Program-made: the position numbers and the translations under genes | NCBI RefSeq assembly: GCF_030814315.1 | Contig: NZ_JAUSUV010000007.1 | Coordinates: forward strand, 1 to 64,000 | DNA length: 64,000 nucleotides | Origin: Croceifilum oryzae | GTDB taxonomy: Bacteria; Bacillota; Bacilli; Thermoactinomycetales; Thermoactinomycetaceae | Direction: 5' to 3' | The notes under the pieces: model-generated | The model's database searches: none | What the model was told of the DNA's origin: nothing | Seen by the model: only the letters and a program-made list of their open reading frames with translations | Shown here: in pieces, positions 8,550-16,631 of the stretch | Layout of the letters: the number at the start of each line of letters is the position of its first letter | How positions within the stretch are numbered: the first letter of the stretch is position 1

Positions 8550-8567
8550 GTTGAAAATTAATTCAAC
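8550..8567. promoter_or_regulatory. operator-like palindrome
   Basis: GTTGAA and TTCAAC arms six bases apart in the 217-base gap between the divergent repressor and Cro-like genes, a standard place for operators. A further GTGA/TCAC pair lies near 8646. Confidence 0.45.
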
Positions 8568-8595
8568 ACTTTTTGATTAAATGATCGTTTAGTCA

Positions 8596-8625
8596 TTGAC
8601 AGTCTCTTTTGTGAATTGTTATAGT
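8596..8625 (+). promoter_or_regulatory. lytic-side promoter
   Basis: TTGACA at 8596-8601, 17-18 base spacer and TTATAG/TATAGT at 8619-8625, 75 bases before the Cro-like gene start. Confidence 0.6.
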
Positions 8626-8700
8626 CTATCTACATTCATTTTTTGTGACTATAAAATCACTAAAGATGAATTGATTATCACAAACACATAGGAGGATTAC

Positions 8701-8973
8701 ATGAAATATGATCAGATGTTAAGACAATCTATTCGGGAAGCAGATCTTTCTTTAGCTCAGATTTGTCGCCGGTTACAAAAGAAAGGAACGAGGTTGGATA
8801 AGGCAATTTTAAGTAAACTTCAAAATGGAAAGTGTCCACCAGCGAAAGACGAAGTGAATATTGCTTTAGCCGAAGTCTTGGAGATGGATCCAGTACCATT
8901 TCGAATTGCTGCGGTTCAGGAAGTGGTACCGAGTGAGCTCATCCATCTTATCAAGGAGACACACACTAGATAA
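8701..8973 (+). CDS. small HTH regulator, Cro-like
   Basis: A 90-residue DNA-binding protein. It aligns by eye with the first 75 residues of the divergent S24 repressor: same length of helices, LSLAQICRRLQKKGTRLD versus LSLSEIANRMNERGIKID, then LSKLQNG and a conserved DEVN-LAEV segment. It lacks the peptidase domain. The arrangement suggests a cI/cro-like switch whose two regulators share one ancestor and may compete for the same operators. Ribosome binding site TAGGAGG is five bases before ATG. Confidence 0.75.
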   Translation: MKYDQMLRQSIREADLSLAQICRRLQKKGTRLDKAILSKLQNGKCPPAKDEVNIALAEVLEMDPVPFRIAAVQEVVPSELIHLIKETHTR

Positions 8974-8974
8974 G

Positions 8975-9073
8975 GTGAATTGGCCTCCATTCCATACAAT
9001 GGATCACAGCGTACTGGATGATATTCGTTCCTTGATAACCAAATATTATGATGGAAAACAGGAGGATGTATGA
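8975..9073 (+). CDS. small phage-type protein, 32 residues
   Basis: A short frame from GTG 8975 (VNWPPFHTMDHSVLDD...) that ends in a TGA directly before the ATG of the next gene; a shorter version could begin at ATG 8999. Tight packing between two regulators supports it, but the ribosome binding site is weak. No function known. Confidence 0.35.
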   Translation: MNWPPFHTMDHSVLDDIRSLITKYYDGKQEDV

Positions 9074-9298
9074 ATGCAACCAGATCAATATCCAGAGATC
9101 TTAAAGGTAGATCATATTGCGAAAATACTGGATATCTCCAAAAGGAGAGCATATGAAGTGATGGAGTATAAAGGATTTCCACTTATCCGAATAGGACGTT
9201 TGAAGAGAGTGGAGAGAGAAGCATTTTTTCAGTGGATCAAAAAAGAAGCGAGACAAGAGGAAGAAGTGATCTGGGTAAAACGAAAAAGAACCTGCTAG
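9074..9298 (+). CDS. xis: excisionase-like DNA-binding protein (HTH_17 type)
   Basis: A 74-residue winged-helix protein of the MerR/excisionase superfamily: DHIAKILDISKRRAYEVMEY (about 12-31) is the helix-turn-helix and FPLIRIGRLKRVEREAFFQW the wing that usually follows. Such proteins bend attachment DNA to help the integrase excise. Ribosome binding site GGAGGATGT precedes ATG 9074, overlapping the small gene before it. A fragment very like its first 30 residues is found again at 50307-50411, fused to Rhs debris. Confidence 0.75.
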   Translation: MQPDQYPEILKVDHIAKILDISKRRAYEVMEYKGFPLIRIGRLKRVEREAFFQWIKKEARQEEEVIWVKRKRTC

Positions 9299-9419
9299 AA
9301 AAAAGCAGGCCACAGATCATAAATAAAAAATATGTCCATGCCAGCGTACCATGTCCGATTGGCTTCGTAAAGGAAACAATTATGGTATAGGAAGGAAGTT
9401 TACATTGAGATTGGAAAGC

Positions 9420-10020
9420 TCCGAAGTTCAAGTGTGGACGTGGAGCATTGTGAGTTGGATTGTAGCTGTGGTTTTACTGAACTCAATTTTGAGTTGAGTT
9501 ATTACTGAGGTGGGACAGTCAGGAATTTAACATAGTATTTTCTAACCAAAGACGACTCATGTTTTTCGTATGAGGAGATATCTGGAAAACAGCAAACATG
9601 TCATTTGTGATATTGAATTTCTAGATTGTAACTCTTACTTCACAGAATCCAATTTTGGATTCTGGATCTAGTCAATAATAGGACGATTTATCGATTCACT
9701 TCTACAAATATCCAAGATGTGCGTGATATTCAAGAGCTTGAATGTAGCGAAAAATTCTCACTCCACAATATTGAGGAGTCAGATTATATGAAAGTAAGGA
9801 GAATCAAAATACCTCCGTGATATACGAGAAGTGGGCTGTATTCAGAGCTTTAACGCGCTCAACTTTGAGCCGGTTAACTATCTAGGCAAAAAGGCGAGTT
9901 CAGAGAAAGTATATTTTAGCAAAAACGGACTTATGTTTCTCGTAATAGGCTACCGAGGCTCAAAGTGGCGGATTTTAATCTCCTCAAAATTGAGGAGATC
10001 TCCCGCACAGATCTGAGATG
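9420..10020 (+). pseudogene. decayed tandem fragments of a Rha-type gene
   Basis: At least two, probably three, broken copies of the Rha region. One near 9718-9790 repeats GTGCGTGATATTCA and the following block of the intact gene at 10198. Another near 9855-9970 repeats CTCAACTTTGAG and the block coding for GLMFLVxGYRGSK. A weaker one lies at 9440-9590. All have stops and indels. Together with the intact gene they look like repeated duplication and loss. No other gene is seen in 9299-10100. Confidence 0.6.
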
Positions 10021-10100
10021 GGTTACTGGAGTGTATATGAGAGATGAACCACAGAACGTGAAGAATTAAATACATCCCCATTATAGGAGGAAGATTGTAT

Positions 10101-10589
10101 ATGTATAATAACCAGATAGTATTTGTCGAAGATAACCAAATGGTAACGGATTCATTAACCGTAGCGGAGGTATTTGGAAAGCGTCATGACAATGTTGTGC
10201 GTGATATTCAGGCACTTGATTGTAGCAAAGAATTCTCGCTCCTCAATTTTGAGGAACGCGAAGACACTTATCATATCAACAACCGTCGTACTTTATATCA
10301 TCTAACAAAAGACGGACTCATGTTCCTTGTAATGGGCTATCGTGGATCGAAGGTAGCCAAAATGAAAGAGAGATATATTCAAGAGTTTAACCGTATGGAA
10401 CAGTACATCAAAAGTGGTGGCTTCCGTGTTCCTAATACCCTGCAAGAAGCCTTACTTCTGGCGGCCAACCTTGAAGAAGAACGCTTGTTACTGGAAGAGA
10501 AAGTGAACGAGCAGGCTCCAAAAGAGGAGTTTCACAACAAAGTCCTTAGGCCAGGAGAGCGACGAAAAGCGTGTGAATCTCTACATTGA
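10101..10589 (+). CDS. Rha-family phage regulatory protein (C-terminally short)
   Basis: About 162 residues. Residues 5-100 match the Rha N-terminal domain (TDSLTVAEVFGKRHDNVVRD, then the FNLL-like FSLLNFEE and GLMFLVMGYRGSKVAKMKE). Rha is known to interfere with phage growth and often sits in regulatory modules. The rest is a coiled-coil-like linker (LLLAANLEEERLLLEEK), after which full-size relatives have an antirepressor C-terminal domain; here the frame ends in unrelated residues, so the tail is probably lost. I prefer ATG 10101 over TTG 10095 for the better spacing from AGGAGG. Confidence 0.75.
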   Translation: MYNNQIVFVEDNQMVTDSLTVAEVFGKRHDNVVRDIQALDCSKEFSLLNFEEREDTYHINNRRTLYHLTKDGLMFLVMGYRGSKVAKMKERYIQEFNRMEQYIKSGGFRVPNTLQEALLLAANLEEERLLLEEKVNEQAPKEEFHNKVLRPGERRKACESLH

Positions 10590-10668
10590 ATAGGAATGAA
10601 AGCCAGAGATGATGAGATCGTCAGAACCAGAGTAACTAGAGGAAAAGAAAATGTACATTTTATGTTGC

Positions 10669-10692
10669 AGGGCGGCTTCGGTCGCCTTTTCT
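10669..10692 (+). terminator. terminator between Rha and primase genes
   Basis: GGCGGC-TTCG-GTCGCC stable tetraloop hairpin followed by TTTTCTCTT. Confidence 0.7.
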
Positions 10693-10725
10693 CTTCCGTA
10701 CATAAATCATCAAAGGAGATAACCG

Positions 10726-13008
10726 ATGGAGACGGAGTTACAACTATATGAAATTAACACCCCTTATATCCATATCCCAAATGAATTAAAAGAGTTGGAT
10801 CAATGGGTGCTCTATAATGACTCCAAAGCACCGATGCAAGTGGACAACACATTTGCGAAACCAAATGATCCGTCCACATGGAACGACTACTGGGCGGTAC
10901 TAGAAGCTAAGAAAAATAGATCGCGTGATTTTCGGGGGATTGGCTTTGTTGTTCAGAAAAGCAACGGTTACGTTCTAATCGATATCGATCAATGTAGGGA
11001 TCGAGAAACAAGTGCCATTCAGGATTGGGCAGTGGAGATTATCCAGAAATGTAATAGCTATACCGAGGTCAGTCCGAGCGGTACCGGCGTGCATATATTT
11101 GTCCGAGGAAAGAAGATAAGGAACGGCAATAAAAAGCGGCTACATAACGGAGCCATCGAGATATATGACGAGAGACGATATTTTACTATGACCGGACATC
11201 ATGTAGCTGGGACACCGACGGAGATTATGAACAGGAGCCAAGAAATCGCAGATATTTGTAATACGTATCTAACGGATTCGTCTCCTGGAAAAGAAGTCCC
11301 AAATGGAATAACTCCTTCCTTAACGGATGCTGAAATTATAAAGAGAGCTTCGAATGATAAGAATGGAACCGAGTTTCAGCGATTTTTTTTCAGCGGTCAT
11401 GGTGAGGATGAAAGCAGTTCCGAAATGATCGTTTGCAATCACTTAGCCTTCTATACCCAGGATCCTGACCAAATCTATCGCATTTTACAAAATAGCATGC
11501 TCGTACGCGATAAATGGGACAAGCCGATCCGTACCGGTGGAGAATCATACATCATGTACACCATCCAGAAAGCAATTGAGAGTACGACCCATCACTATGA
11601 TCCAACCATCCATACCCATCCCCCTGTTTTGGAGGAAGAGGAAATAACCAGCCCACGCCAGGTTGAGGTATTGCCCTTTCCAGTTGATATCTTCTCAGCC
11701 CCTGTTCGAAACTTTATTGAGGAAGTGACTCGAAGTATTAATATTCCTACCGATCTTGTTGCCCACCACGTTACTCCTGTTTTGGGAACTGCTATTGGAA
11801 ATGTAGCAGAGGTTCAGATATCCAATGGATTTGTTGGAAAGAGCAACCTTTATTCCCTGCTTCTTGCCCCATCTGGCTCAGCCAAGACCCCCGGATTTAA
11901 TCATGCGGTTGCCCCACTTAAAAAAATACAGCGCAAGATGTATCAGAAATATCGAAATGAATGGGACTTCTATGAGATGGAGCTTCAACAGTACCAAACG
12001 GAAAAATCGCAATGGAAAAAAGGCGAAGAGATCCCCGAACCGCCAAAAGAACCCATCCTCCAAGAAATTTATGCAGAAGATACAACCACAGAGGGGCTAA
12101 AAGAAACTCTTTACAACAATAAGCGAGGCATCATTTTGCTACATGATGAAATGCGCGGACTTTTTAACGGGCTAAACCAGTACCGAGGTGGGAAGGGGAA
12201 CGATGCCGACTTCTATCTCAAATTATGGAACGGTGATGATATCAAGGTGAACCGGAAGGGAGATCGTCCGAAATACATCACGGAACCATTCGCAGCGATG
12301 GCAGGAAGTATTCAGCCAAGTGAGTTTAATAAATTAGGAATTGTGAAGGATGACGGGGACGGCTTTTTATCTCGTTTCCTCATTAGCTACCCAGAAGTTC
12401 CGAAGATTCGTGATTTAGTTTGGACAAGCCCTGATCCAAAAACAATCGAAGAATACGAGGAATTTGTCCAAAAACTGGAAATGATTCCATATGGAGAGAA
12501 GCCAATCCCCATTTTGGTGAATTCAGAAGCCGAATATCAATTAAATGTCTGGCATTTTACTCACATTCGAGAGTCCCACGCTCATGATCCGGATACGCGT
12601 ATGGCTTGGAATAAGATGCTAAATCATCTCTTGCGTATTCTCTTGATCATCCACGTCATGCGGCATGTAAATGGAGAAGTTGAATTAGAGCTCGCGGATG
12701 AAGAGAGCATGGATCGTGCGATTCGGCTTATTGAATACTACAAGAGTCATGCGATTAAGGTGTACGCGAAATCAAAGAATATTAACCCGCAAGATACCAT
12801 CTTAGAAAAGATGGCAGAGTATGTGGAAGCGTGTGGTGGTCAGTTGAGCGCACGGGATGCCCAGCGGAACAAAGGAAACTTGTTTGGAAAAAAGAAGAAA
12901 ACCGTTCTAGCTAACCTGCAAAAGCTAGTTGATGAAGGATATGGAACGATACAGAAAGAGAAAGCCGGAAAGAGCAATCGGGAAGTATGGATATTTCATT
13001 TGTCGTAG
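10726..13008 (+). CDS. primase/helicase-type replication protein (DUF3987-like)
   Basis: A 760-residue replication protein. Residues about 15-190 resemble the primase/polymerase-like N-terminal domain of phage and satellite replication proteins (LKELDQWVLYN, GIGFVVQKSNGYVLIDIDQCRD, SPSGTGVHIFVRGK). Residues about 310-640 resemble DUF3987, with LLAPSGSAKTPGFNHA as a Walker-A-like loop and GIILLHDEMRGLFNGL as the matching acidic box. The C-terminus reads like a winged helix (NLQKLVDEGYGTIQKE). It should open and prime the element's origin, which probably lies just downstream. ATG 10726 follows GGAGATAACCG. Length is normal and the frame intact. Confidence 0.8.
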   Translation: METELQLYEINTPYIHIPNELKELDQWVLYNDSKAPMQVDNTFAKPNDPSTWNDYWAVLEAKKNRSRDFRGIGFVVQKSNGYVLIDIDQCRDRETSAIQDWAVEIIQKCNSYTEVSPSGTGVHIFVRGKKIRNGNKKRLHNGAIEIYDERRYFTMTGHHVAGTPTEIMNRSQEIADICNTYLTDSSPGKEVPNGITPSLTDAEIIKRASNDKNGTEFQRFFFSGHGEDESSSEMIVCNHLAFYTQDPDQIYRILQNSMLVRDKWDKPIRTGGESYIMYTIQKAIESTTHHYDPTIHTHPPVLEEEEITSPRQVEVLPFPVDIFSAPVRNFIEEVTRSINIPTDLVAHHVTPVLGTAIGNVAEVQISNGFVGKSNLYSLLLAPSGSAKTPGFNHAVAPLKKIQRKMYQKYRNEWDFYEMELQQYQTEKSQWKKGEEIPEPPKEPILQEIYAEDTTTEGLKETLYNNKRGIILLHDEMRGLFNGLNQYRGGKGNDADFYLKLWNGDDIKVNRKGDRPKYITEPFAAMAGSIQPSEFNKLGIVKDDGDGFLSRFLISYPEVPKIRDLVWTSPDPKTIEEYEEFVQKLEMIPYGEKPIPILVNSEAEYQLNVWHFTHIRESHAHDPDTRMAWNKMLNHLLRILLIIHVMRHVNGEVELELADEESMDRAIRLIEYYKSHAIKVYAKSKNINPQDTILEKMAEYVEACGGQLSARDAQRNKGNLFGKKKKTVLANLQKLVDEGYGTIQKEKAGKSNREVWIFHLS

Positions 13009-13331
13009 GTTTGTCGATCATTTGTCGGTGACCTTTTCGACAAGGAAACGCTTGGTATATCTAGGTTGAGGTCATTTGTCGATTTGTCGCTATCTAGTAT
13101 ATATATCTGTTTTTAAATATATATATACCCACACAAATAGAAAGGAAAGTCTTACTATATAGATCGACAAATGACAAATCGACAAATCGAGGGAAATCCC
13201 TTATATATCAAGGGATTTACTGAAAATGAATCTACGACAAATGAAATGACAAACGAAAATCCTCCCATATCAAAACAGCAGTAAACCTTACAGTATCAAG
13301 GCTTTGTGAGCTTTTACGAATGTTCGACAAA
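12999..13331. other. candidate replication origin with TTTGTCG iterons
   Basis: Five TTTGTCG on the plus strand (12999, 13010, 13021, 13075, 13083) and four inverted copies CGACAAA (13165, 13180, 13235, 13325) flank an AT-rich tract with TATATA runs at 13096-13130. The array directly follows the primase/helicase gene and the first repeat lies in its last codons. Iterons around an unwinding element next to the replication gene are what satellite and plasmid origins look like; function is inference. Confidence 0.6.
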
Positions 13332-13351
13332 TGAAAAATAGGCGGTGAAAA

Positions 13352-13693
13352 ATGAACAAGGTACTGGAGAAAGAGCTACGAAAGATTGGATGGCTCATCT
13401 ATCCAAATGATGAAGCCCTTCAAATTCAACTTAGCCGCAATCATCATATCTTTATCTTCAAGGAAGGTGAGGGGTGGATCGTGTGGACCACTACCTATCA
13501 AGACAGCCAACAACCGGTTAAAGAGAAGGTTAGGAAAGTTACGAGAGACATATACCTCGCGATCGAGGATGCGCATAGCTATATAGAGTGGTATCGAAAG
13601 AATGTGCAACACAAGGAATGGAAAGCTCCACAGATAGAGAGATTGGGGGAGTCAATTAATGACAGAGCTAGAGTATCAACAGGCACTTGCTAG
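13352..13693 (+). CDS. hypothetical satellite protein, 113 residues
   Basis: Unknown. ATG 13352 follows GGCGGTGAAAA. The protein is soluble, basic at the start, and has an alternating pattern IFIFKEGEGWIVWTTTY that suggests a small beta sheet, then a helix with DIYLAIEDAHSYIEWY. It overlaps the next gene by 35 bases, so the two are translated together. Only its place after the origin hints at a role in the element. Confidence 0.6.
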   Translation: MNKVLEKELRKIGWLIYPNDEALQIQLSRNHHIFIFKEGEGWIVWTTTYQDSQQPVKEKVRKVTRDIYLAIEDAHSYIEWYRKNVQHKEWKAPQIERLGESINDRARVSTGTC

Positions 13694-13841
13694 ACTCATC
13701 AAGGGAGCGGAGTACCTGGAGCGTACCGACCTTACACCCAAGCAACGTGAGCAAGCGGACAAGCTTTATGATGAGCTAACTAGGAAAATACTCATCTATC
13801 AGGGGATGGAGTGGGCCATTTATGATCCGAATAAAAAATAG
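13659..13841 (+). CDS. hypothetical satellite protein, 60 residues
   Basis: Unknown. ATG follows GGGGGAGTCAATTA, inside the end of the previous gene. Predicted helical with many charged residues (ERTDLTPKQREQADKLYDEL). A frame-consistent ribosome binding site and the tight overlap support it as a real gene. Confidence 0.6.
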   Translation: MTELEYQQALARLIKGAEYLERTDLTPKQREQADKLYDELTRKILIYQGMEWAIYDPNKK

Positions 13842-14038
13842 GGATTCTACTTGACACTAATAGGATAGATATAGATATGAGGAATCACAACGAGGGATAT
13901 ATTAGAAATAACAAGGGGATCATAAAAATGAAATTTTGTCAAGTTGACAGATCTGACAGAATGGACAGTTTAGACAAAAGTGGTGATGATCTCTTTGATT
14001 CTGTTACAATGGGATCACGATCCGGAATATCGTATATG
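13842..14038. other. leader region between satellite genes
   Basis: Holds a TTGACA at 13851 without a good -10 and a run of related GACAGA/GACAGT words at 13938-13976. A 79-residue frame crosses it but runs through a terminator, so I do not call it a gene. Confidence 0.35.
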
Positions 14039-14065
14039 GGTGGGCCAAATGGCTCGCCTTTTTTT
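14039..14065 (+). terminator. Rho-independent terminator
   Basis: GGTGGGCC and GGCTCGCC pair (two G-T pairs) around AAAT, followed by T7. Confidence 0.75.
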
Positions 14066-14091
14066 ATTGTCTATTTGAAGGGTGATGAAAA

Positions 14092-14277
14092 ATGGATATG
14101 CAAAAGATTTCTGTAGATCAGTTCAATCTAGCAAACAAGTGGAAGAATTTACAACTCCAAGGGTTCCCCGGTAGGGATTTTTACAGAGCGAAAGAAGAAG
14201 GAACTTCTGACATACGATTATTATCTCGGGAGGCTAGTGATGCAGTAAGACTGTTTATGGAACAGCAAAACGAATGA
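14092..14277 (+). CDS. hypothetical protein, 61 residues
   Basis: Unknown. ATG after AGGGTGATGAAAA, 30 bases past a terminator. Short, charged, helical sequence (SVDQFNLANKWKNLQLQG). It sits directly before the terminase-like gene and is probably cotranscribed with it. Confidence 0.5.
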   Translation: MDMQKISVDQFNLANKWKNLQLQGFPGRDFYRAKEEGTSDIRLLSREASDAVRLFMEQQNE

Positions 14278-14305
14278 ATATATAGAATAAGGAAGGTGAA
14301 GAGAG

Positions 14306-14731
14306 ATGCCAGGTGGTAGACCAGAGAAGCTAACACCAGAAATACAACAGAAGATCGTGGATTCTCTTCGTATGGGAAATTACATTGAGACAGCCGCGGC
14401 GTACTCTGGGATAAGCAAGAGTACCCTGTATGATTGGTTGAAAAAAGGAGCTCGTGAGGAAAATGGAAAATATAAGAATTTTTCGGACGCAGTTCAAAAA
14501 GCAATGGCTGAGGCGGAAATGAGGGACGTGGCCGTCATCTCCCAGGCATCTAAAGAGAACTGGCAGGCATCGGCATGGAGGTTGGAACGGAAGTATCCGA
14601 ATAGATGGGGACGGAAGACGCAACACGAGATCAGTGGCAAGGATGGGAAACCTATCGAGATTGCACCTAAACAACTATTGGCAGATAAGTTGGAGCAGTT
14701 GGCCAAGAAGAGAGAAGAAGAAAAGCCCTAG
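14306..14731 (+). CDS. terminase small subunit-like DNA-binding protein
   Basis: A 141-residue protein with an N-terminal helix-turn-helix (GGRPEKLTPEIQQKIVDSLR, then YSGISKSTLYDWLKKG, residues 3-52) followed by a helical stretch (ENWQASAWRLERKYPNRWGR, about 92-111) typical of phage small terminase-like packaging proteins. In phages it selects DNA for packaging; in satellites a solo copy redirects a helper phage's packaging. No large subunit follows, which fits a satellite or a cut-short prophage. Ribosome binding site GGAAGGTGAAGAG. Confidence 0.65.
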   Translation: MPGGRPEKLTPEIQQKIVDSLRMGNYIETAAAYSGISKSTLYDWLKKGAREENGKYKNFSDAVQKAMAEAEMRDVAVISQASKENWQASAWRLERKYPNRWGRKTQHEISGKDGKPIEIAPKQLLADKLEQLAKKREEEKP

Positions 14732-14750
14732 TCTATAAATGGCTAGGGCT
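14720..14750 (-). terminator. terminator for the minus-strand small gene
   Basis: AGCCCTA/TAGGGCT hairpin; the T-rich tract lies on the minus-strand exit side. The arm overlaps the stop of the converging terminase-like gene. Confidence 0.6.
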
Positions 14751-14765
14751 GGTGTTGTGATAGTT

Positions 14766-14993
14766 TTAGATGGCGTGAAGGATTTCTCTAATAAGTTTTT
14801 CGTGGTTGCAAATTTCAGTGGTGTTAAATGCAGCTACTGGAGTAGAAACCCCGGATTTTAAAATTAACATGATTTCATGTTTTTGGTAGTAGAGGATGGT
14901 GATGTCTCGTAAGGTATACACCTCATGTTCTAATTTGTGTACAGCTTCGAATAGTTGATTGTAGCTTCGGCATTCTCGGATTTTAACTTCCAA
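14766..14993 (-). CDS. hypothetical protein, 75 residues
   Basis: Unknown. TTG start after GAGGAGGAATACCAA, a strong ribosome binding site that fixes the start. Residues 15-40 are helical (LFEAVHKLEHEVYTLRDI), then ITILYYQKHEIMLILK. It follows another small minus-strand gene at 15035 and may form a two-gene unit with it. Confidence 0.55.
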   Translation of the reverse strand: MEVKIRECRSYNQLFEAVHKLEHEVYTLRDITILYYQKHEIMLILKSGVSTPVAAFNTTEICNHEKLIREILHAI

Positions 14994-15034
14994 TTGGTAT
15001 TCCTCCTCTTATGCCTATAGTGGCTAGCACTGGA

Positions 15035-15244
15035 TCATTTCAGATCAATTCGTTGAAAGCGTATATACTGGTTTAGTACTTCTAAAGCTGCTTGATGAGT
15101 ATCGCATTCAAAGGCTTCTTCAGCCATTTTCTTAGCTGTCGCTTCCAATCCAGTATTTTCTAGGGCGACCCGGGCCATATGGATCACCTTAGCGGTGTTA
15201 CTTGGCAAATCTCGATTCAATAGGATTACAGTCGGTTGGTACAA
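15035..15244 (-). CDS. hypothetical protein, 69 residues
   Basis: Unknown. TTG start after TAGGAGGGATACCA. Predicted fully helical (AKVIHMARVALENTGLEATA). It lies first in a probable two-gene minus-strand unit. A 13-base palindrome upstream at 15322 may control it. Confidence 0.55.
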   Translation of the reverse strand: MYQPTVILLNRDLPSNTAKVIHMARVALENTGLEATAKKMAEEAFECDTHQAALEVLNQYIRFQRIDLK

Positions 15245-15321
15245 TGGTATCCCTCCTATATAGTGGGTATTTCATTCACATGATAGCGTGATTTCATATG
15301 TACATCAACTTATTAACGCAT

Positions 15322-15353
15322 TAACGTAACAAAACACTCATTTTGTTACGTTA
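15322..15353. promoter_or_regulatory. perfect 13-base inverted repeat
   Basis: TAACGTAACAAAA and TTTTGTTACGTTA around CACTCA, upstream of the minus-strand gene at 15244. It could be an operator; for plus-strand transcription the T-run is not terminal, so a terminator is less likely. Confidence 0.5.
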
Positions 15354-15699
15354 GATAAGATTATTTTTTAATTAATAACCTTAATAAGATTATTTCCCCT
15401 ACGGTCTTAAGCTAATGCGGTGATGTAACCACTAGGAGGGACGAAAAATGCTAAACAAAAATGACGATCAATATGTAATAAATTGGGAACTTATGAGGAG
15501 CAAGTGATATTCTTAAACCTCTCCCAATGCCCGCAACTACTAGCAATAAACTTTGAAGAATCCTACCAGAAGTAGAAACTCCCTATCTGTACTTTGTCCT
15601 TCGATTAAGAATGGAGGGCTTTTGTGTGGATTGCTTGATTATGAGTTACACTACTTATAAACTGGGGATAAGAATCATCGCACGGAAAGGGGTGTCAGG
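15354..15699. other. mostly non-coding, with a possible truncated gene start
   Basis: A 19-codon frame at 15449-15508 (MLNKNDDQYVINWE...) follows a fair ribosome binding site GGAGGGACG but stops early. It looks like the start of a broken gene. Nothing else is supported before the Uma2 gene. Confidence 0.35.
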
Positions 15700-16281
15700 A
15701 TGGGGAAATCAATAAATGAGATGGAAACCTATACCTATGCGGACTTAAAGAAATTGGATTCCGCAGAAGGGGAGCATTGGGAGCTAGTGAACGGAACGCC
15801 ATATTTGCAGGCAAGACCCTCATATCGCCATCAAGAGATTGCTGGGAACCTCTTCTTTGTCTTCAAACAATATCTAAAGGGAAAGAAATGTACGGTTCAC
15901 CAAGAGTCTGAGGTGAATTTATCTCCCGCAAAAGAAGAGGATGAGATTATAACTCTTGTGGTTCCAGACCTCTTTATAACGTGTCATCCTGAAAAGATCG
16001 ATGGCCAGAAATTTAATGGGGTACCTGAGTTGATCATTGAAATTCTCTCGAAGGATTATCGAAAAGACCGGTGGAGAAACTTCAATCTGTATCGAGATGC
16101 AGGAGTAAAAGAATACTGGATTGTGGATCAATACCGAAATAGTGTAGATGTTTTTGTTCTAAGAGACGGTGAATTCAAATTACATGGATACTATGGATTA
16201 GGAGAAGGAGAAGAAAATATCATTCGGGTAAACATCTTGGAAGACTTAGAAGTCCATGTAAGTGATATTTTTGCTCAGTAG
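15700..16281 (+). CDS. Uma2-family putative nuclease (DUF820)
   Basis: A 193-residue protein of the Uma2/DUF820 family, a PD-(D/E)XK-type fold. Landmarks: WELVNGTPYLQARPSYRHQE (about 27-46), VVPDLFIT (about 87-94) with the acidic residue, and PELIIEILSKDYRKDR, where the Glu and the later Lys complete the fold (about 107-122), then YRDAGVKEYWIVD. The family is common in cyanobacteria and Bacillota but its biological role is unclear. ATG follows AAAGGGGTGTCAGG. It is followed 7 bases later by a small basic gene. Confidence 0.82.
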   Translation: MGKSINEMETYTYADLKKLDSAEGEHWELVNGTPYLQARPSYRHQEIAGNLFFVFKQYLKGKKCTVHQESEVNLSPAKEEDEIITLVVPDLFITCHPEKIDGQKFNGVPELIIEILSKDYRKDRWRNFNLYRDAGVKEYWIVDQYRNSVDVFVLRDGEFKLHGYYGLGEGEENIIRVNILEDLEVHVSDIFAQ

Positions 16282-16288
16282 GTGGATC

Positions 16289-16597
16289 ATGAAAAAACAC
16301 ACGTGGGTACAGGGTCAACTACTTCAAACCAACAAAACATTCTCTCATCTGAAAATGAAGCAGAGAGAATGGATTATCAACACTATGAGAGAGAATTGTA
16401 TGGCTGTACTTGAAAAGAAAAGGAAGCCACTCAGTAAGGGAGAGAAGGAAACGATTTTGCTAGAGGTGCTCGATTCCATAAAGCAACATGGCATCTGGAT
16501 TCCGGAACATGAGGTAAGCAACGTTTTCTCGAAGAAAGTAGCAAGATATCAAAGGAAATTTTTGGGCGAGATTAGCGATGAAACCAATACCTGTTAG
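16289..16597 (+). CDS. hypothetical basic protein, 102 residues
   Basis: Unknown. I start at ATG 16289 (MKKHTWVQGQLL) because AGTAGGTGG lies just before it, only seven bases after the Uma2 stop. Basic and helical (MKQREWIINTMRENCMAVLE, EKETILLEVLDSIK). Possibly nucleic-acid-binding and co-expressed with Uma2. Confidence 0.5.
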   Translation: MKKHTWVQGQLLQTNKTFSHLKMKQREWIINTMRENCMAVLEKKRKPLSKGEKETILLEVLDSIKQHGIWIPEHEVSNVFSKKVARYQRKFLGEISDETNTC

Positions 16598-16631
16598 AGA
16601 CGATAGAACGTTCTACTAGTATAGTAGCTAG

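Larger units (their letters stand above)
6261..14731. mobile_element. phage-satellite-like (PICI-like) block
   Basis: Gene order is integrase and repressor on the minus strand, then Cro-like gene, excisionase, Rha, primase/helicase, an iteron-bearing AT-rich region, small genes and a terminase-small-subunit-like gene on the plus strand. This is the order described for phage-inducible chromosomal islands. No portal, capsid, tail or large terminase gene is visible. A shrunken prophage is the alternative. Ends are set by genes; no attachment repeats for this block were found. Confidence 0.55.

Noticed and set aside
13877-14116. 79-residue ORF between satellite genes
   Set aside because: It runs through a clear terminator and overlaps the next gene's start; no ribosome binding site of quality.
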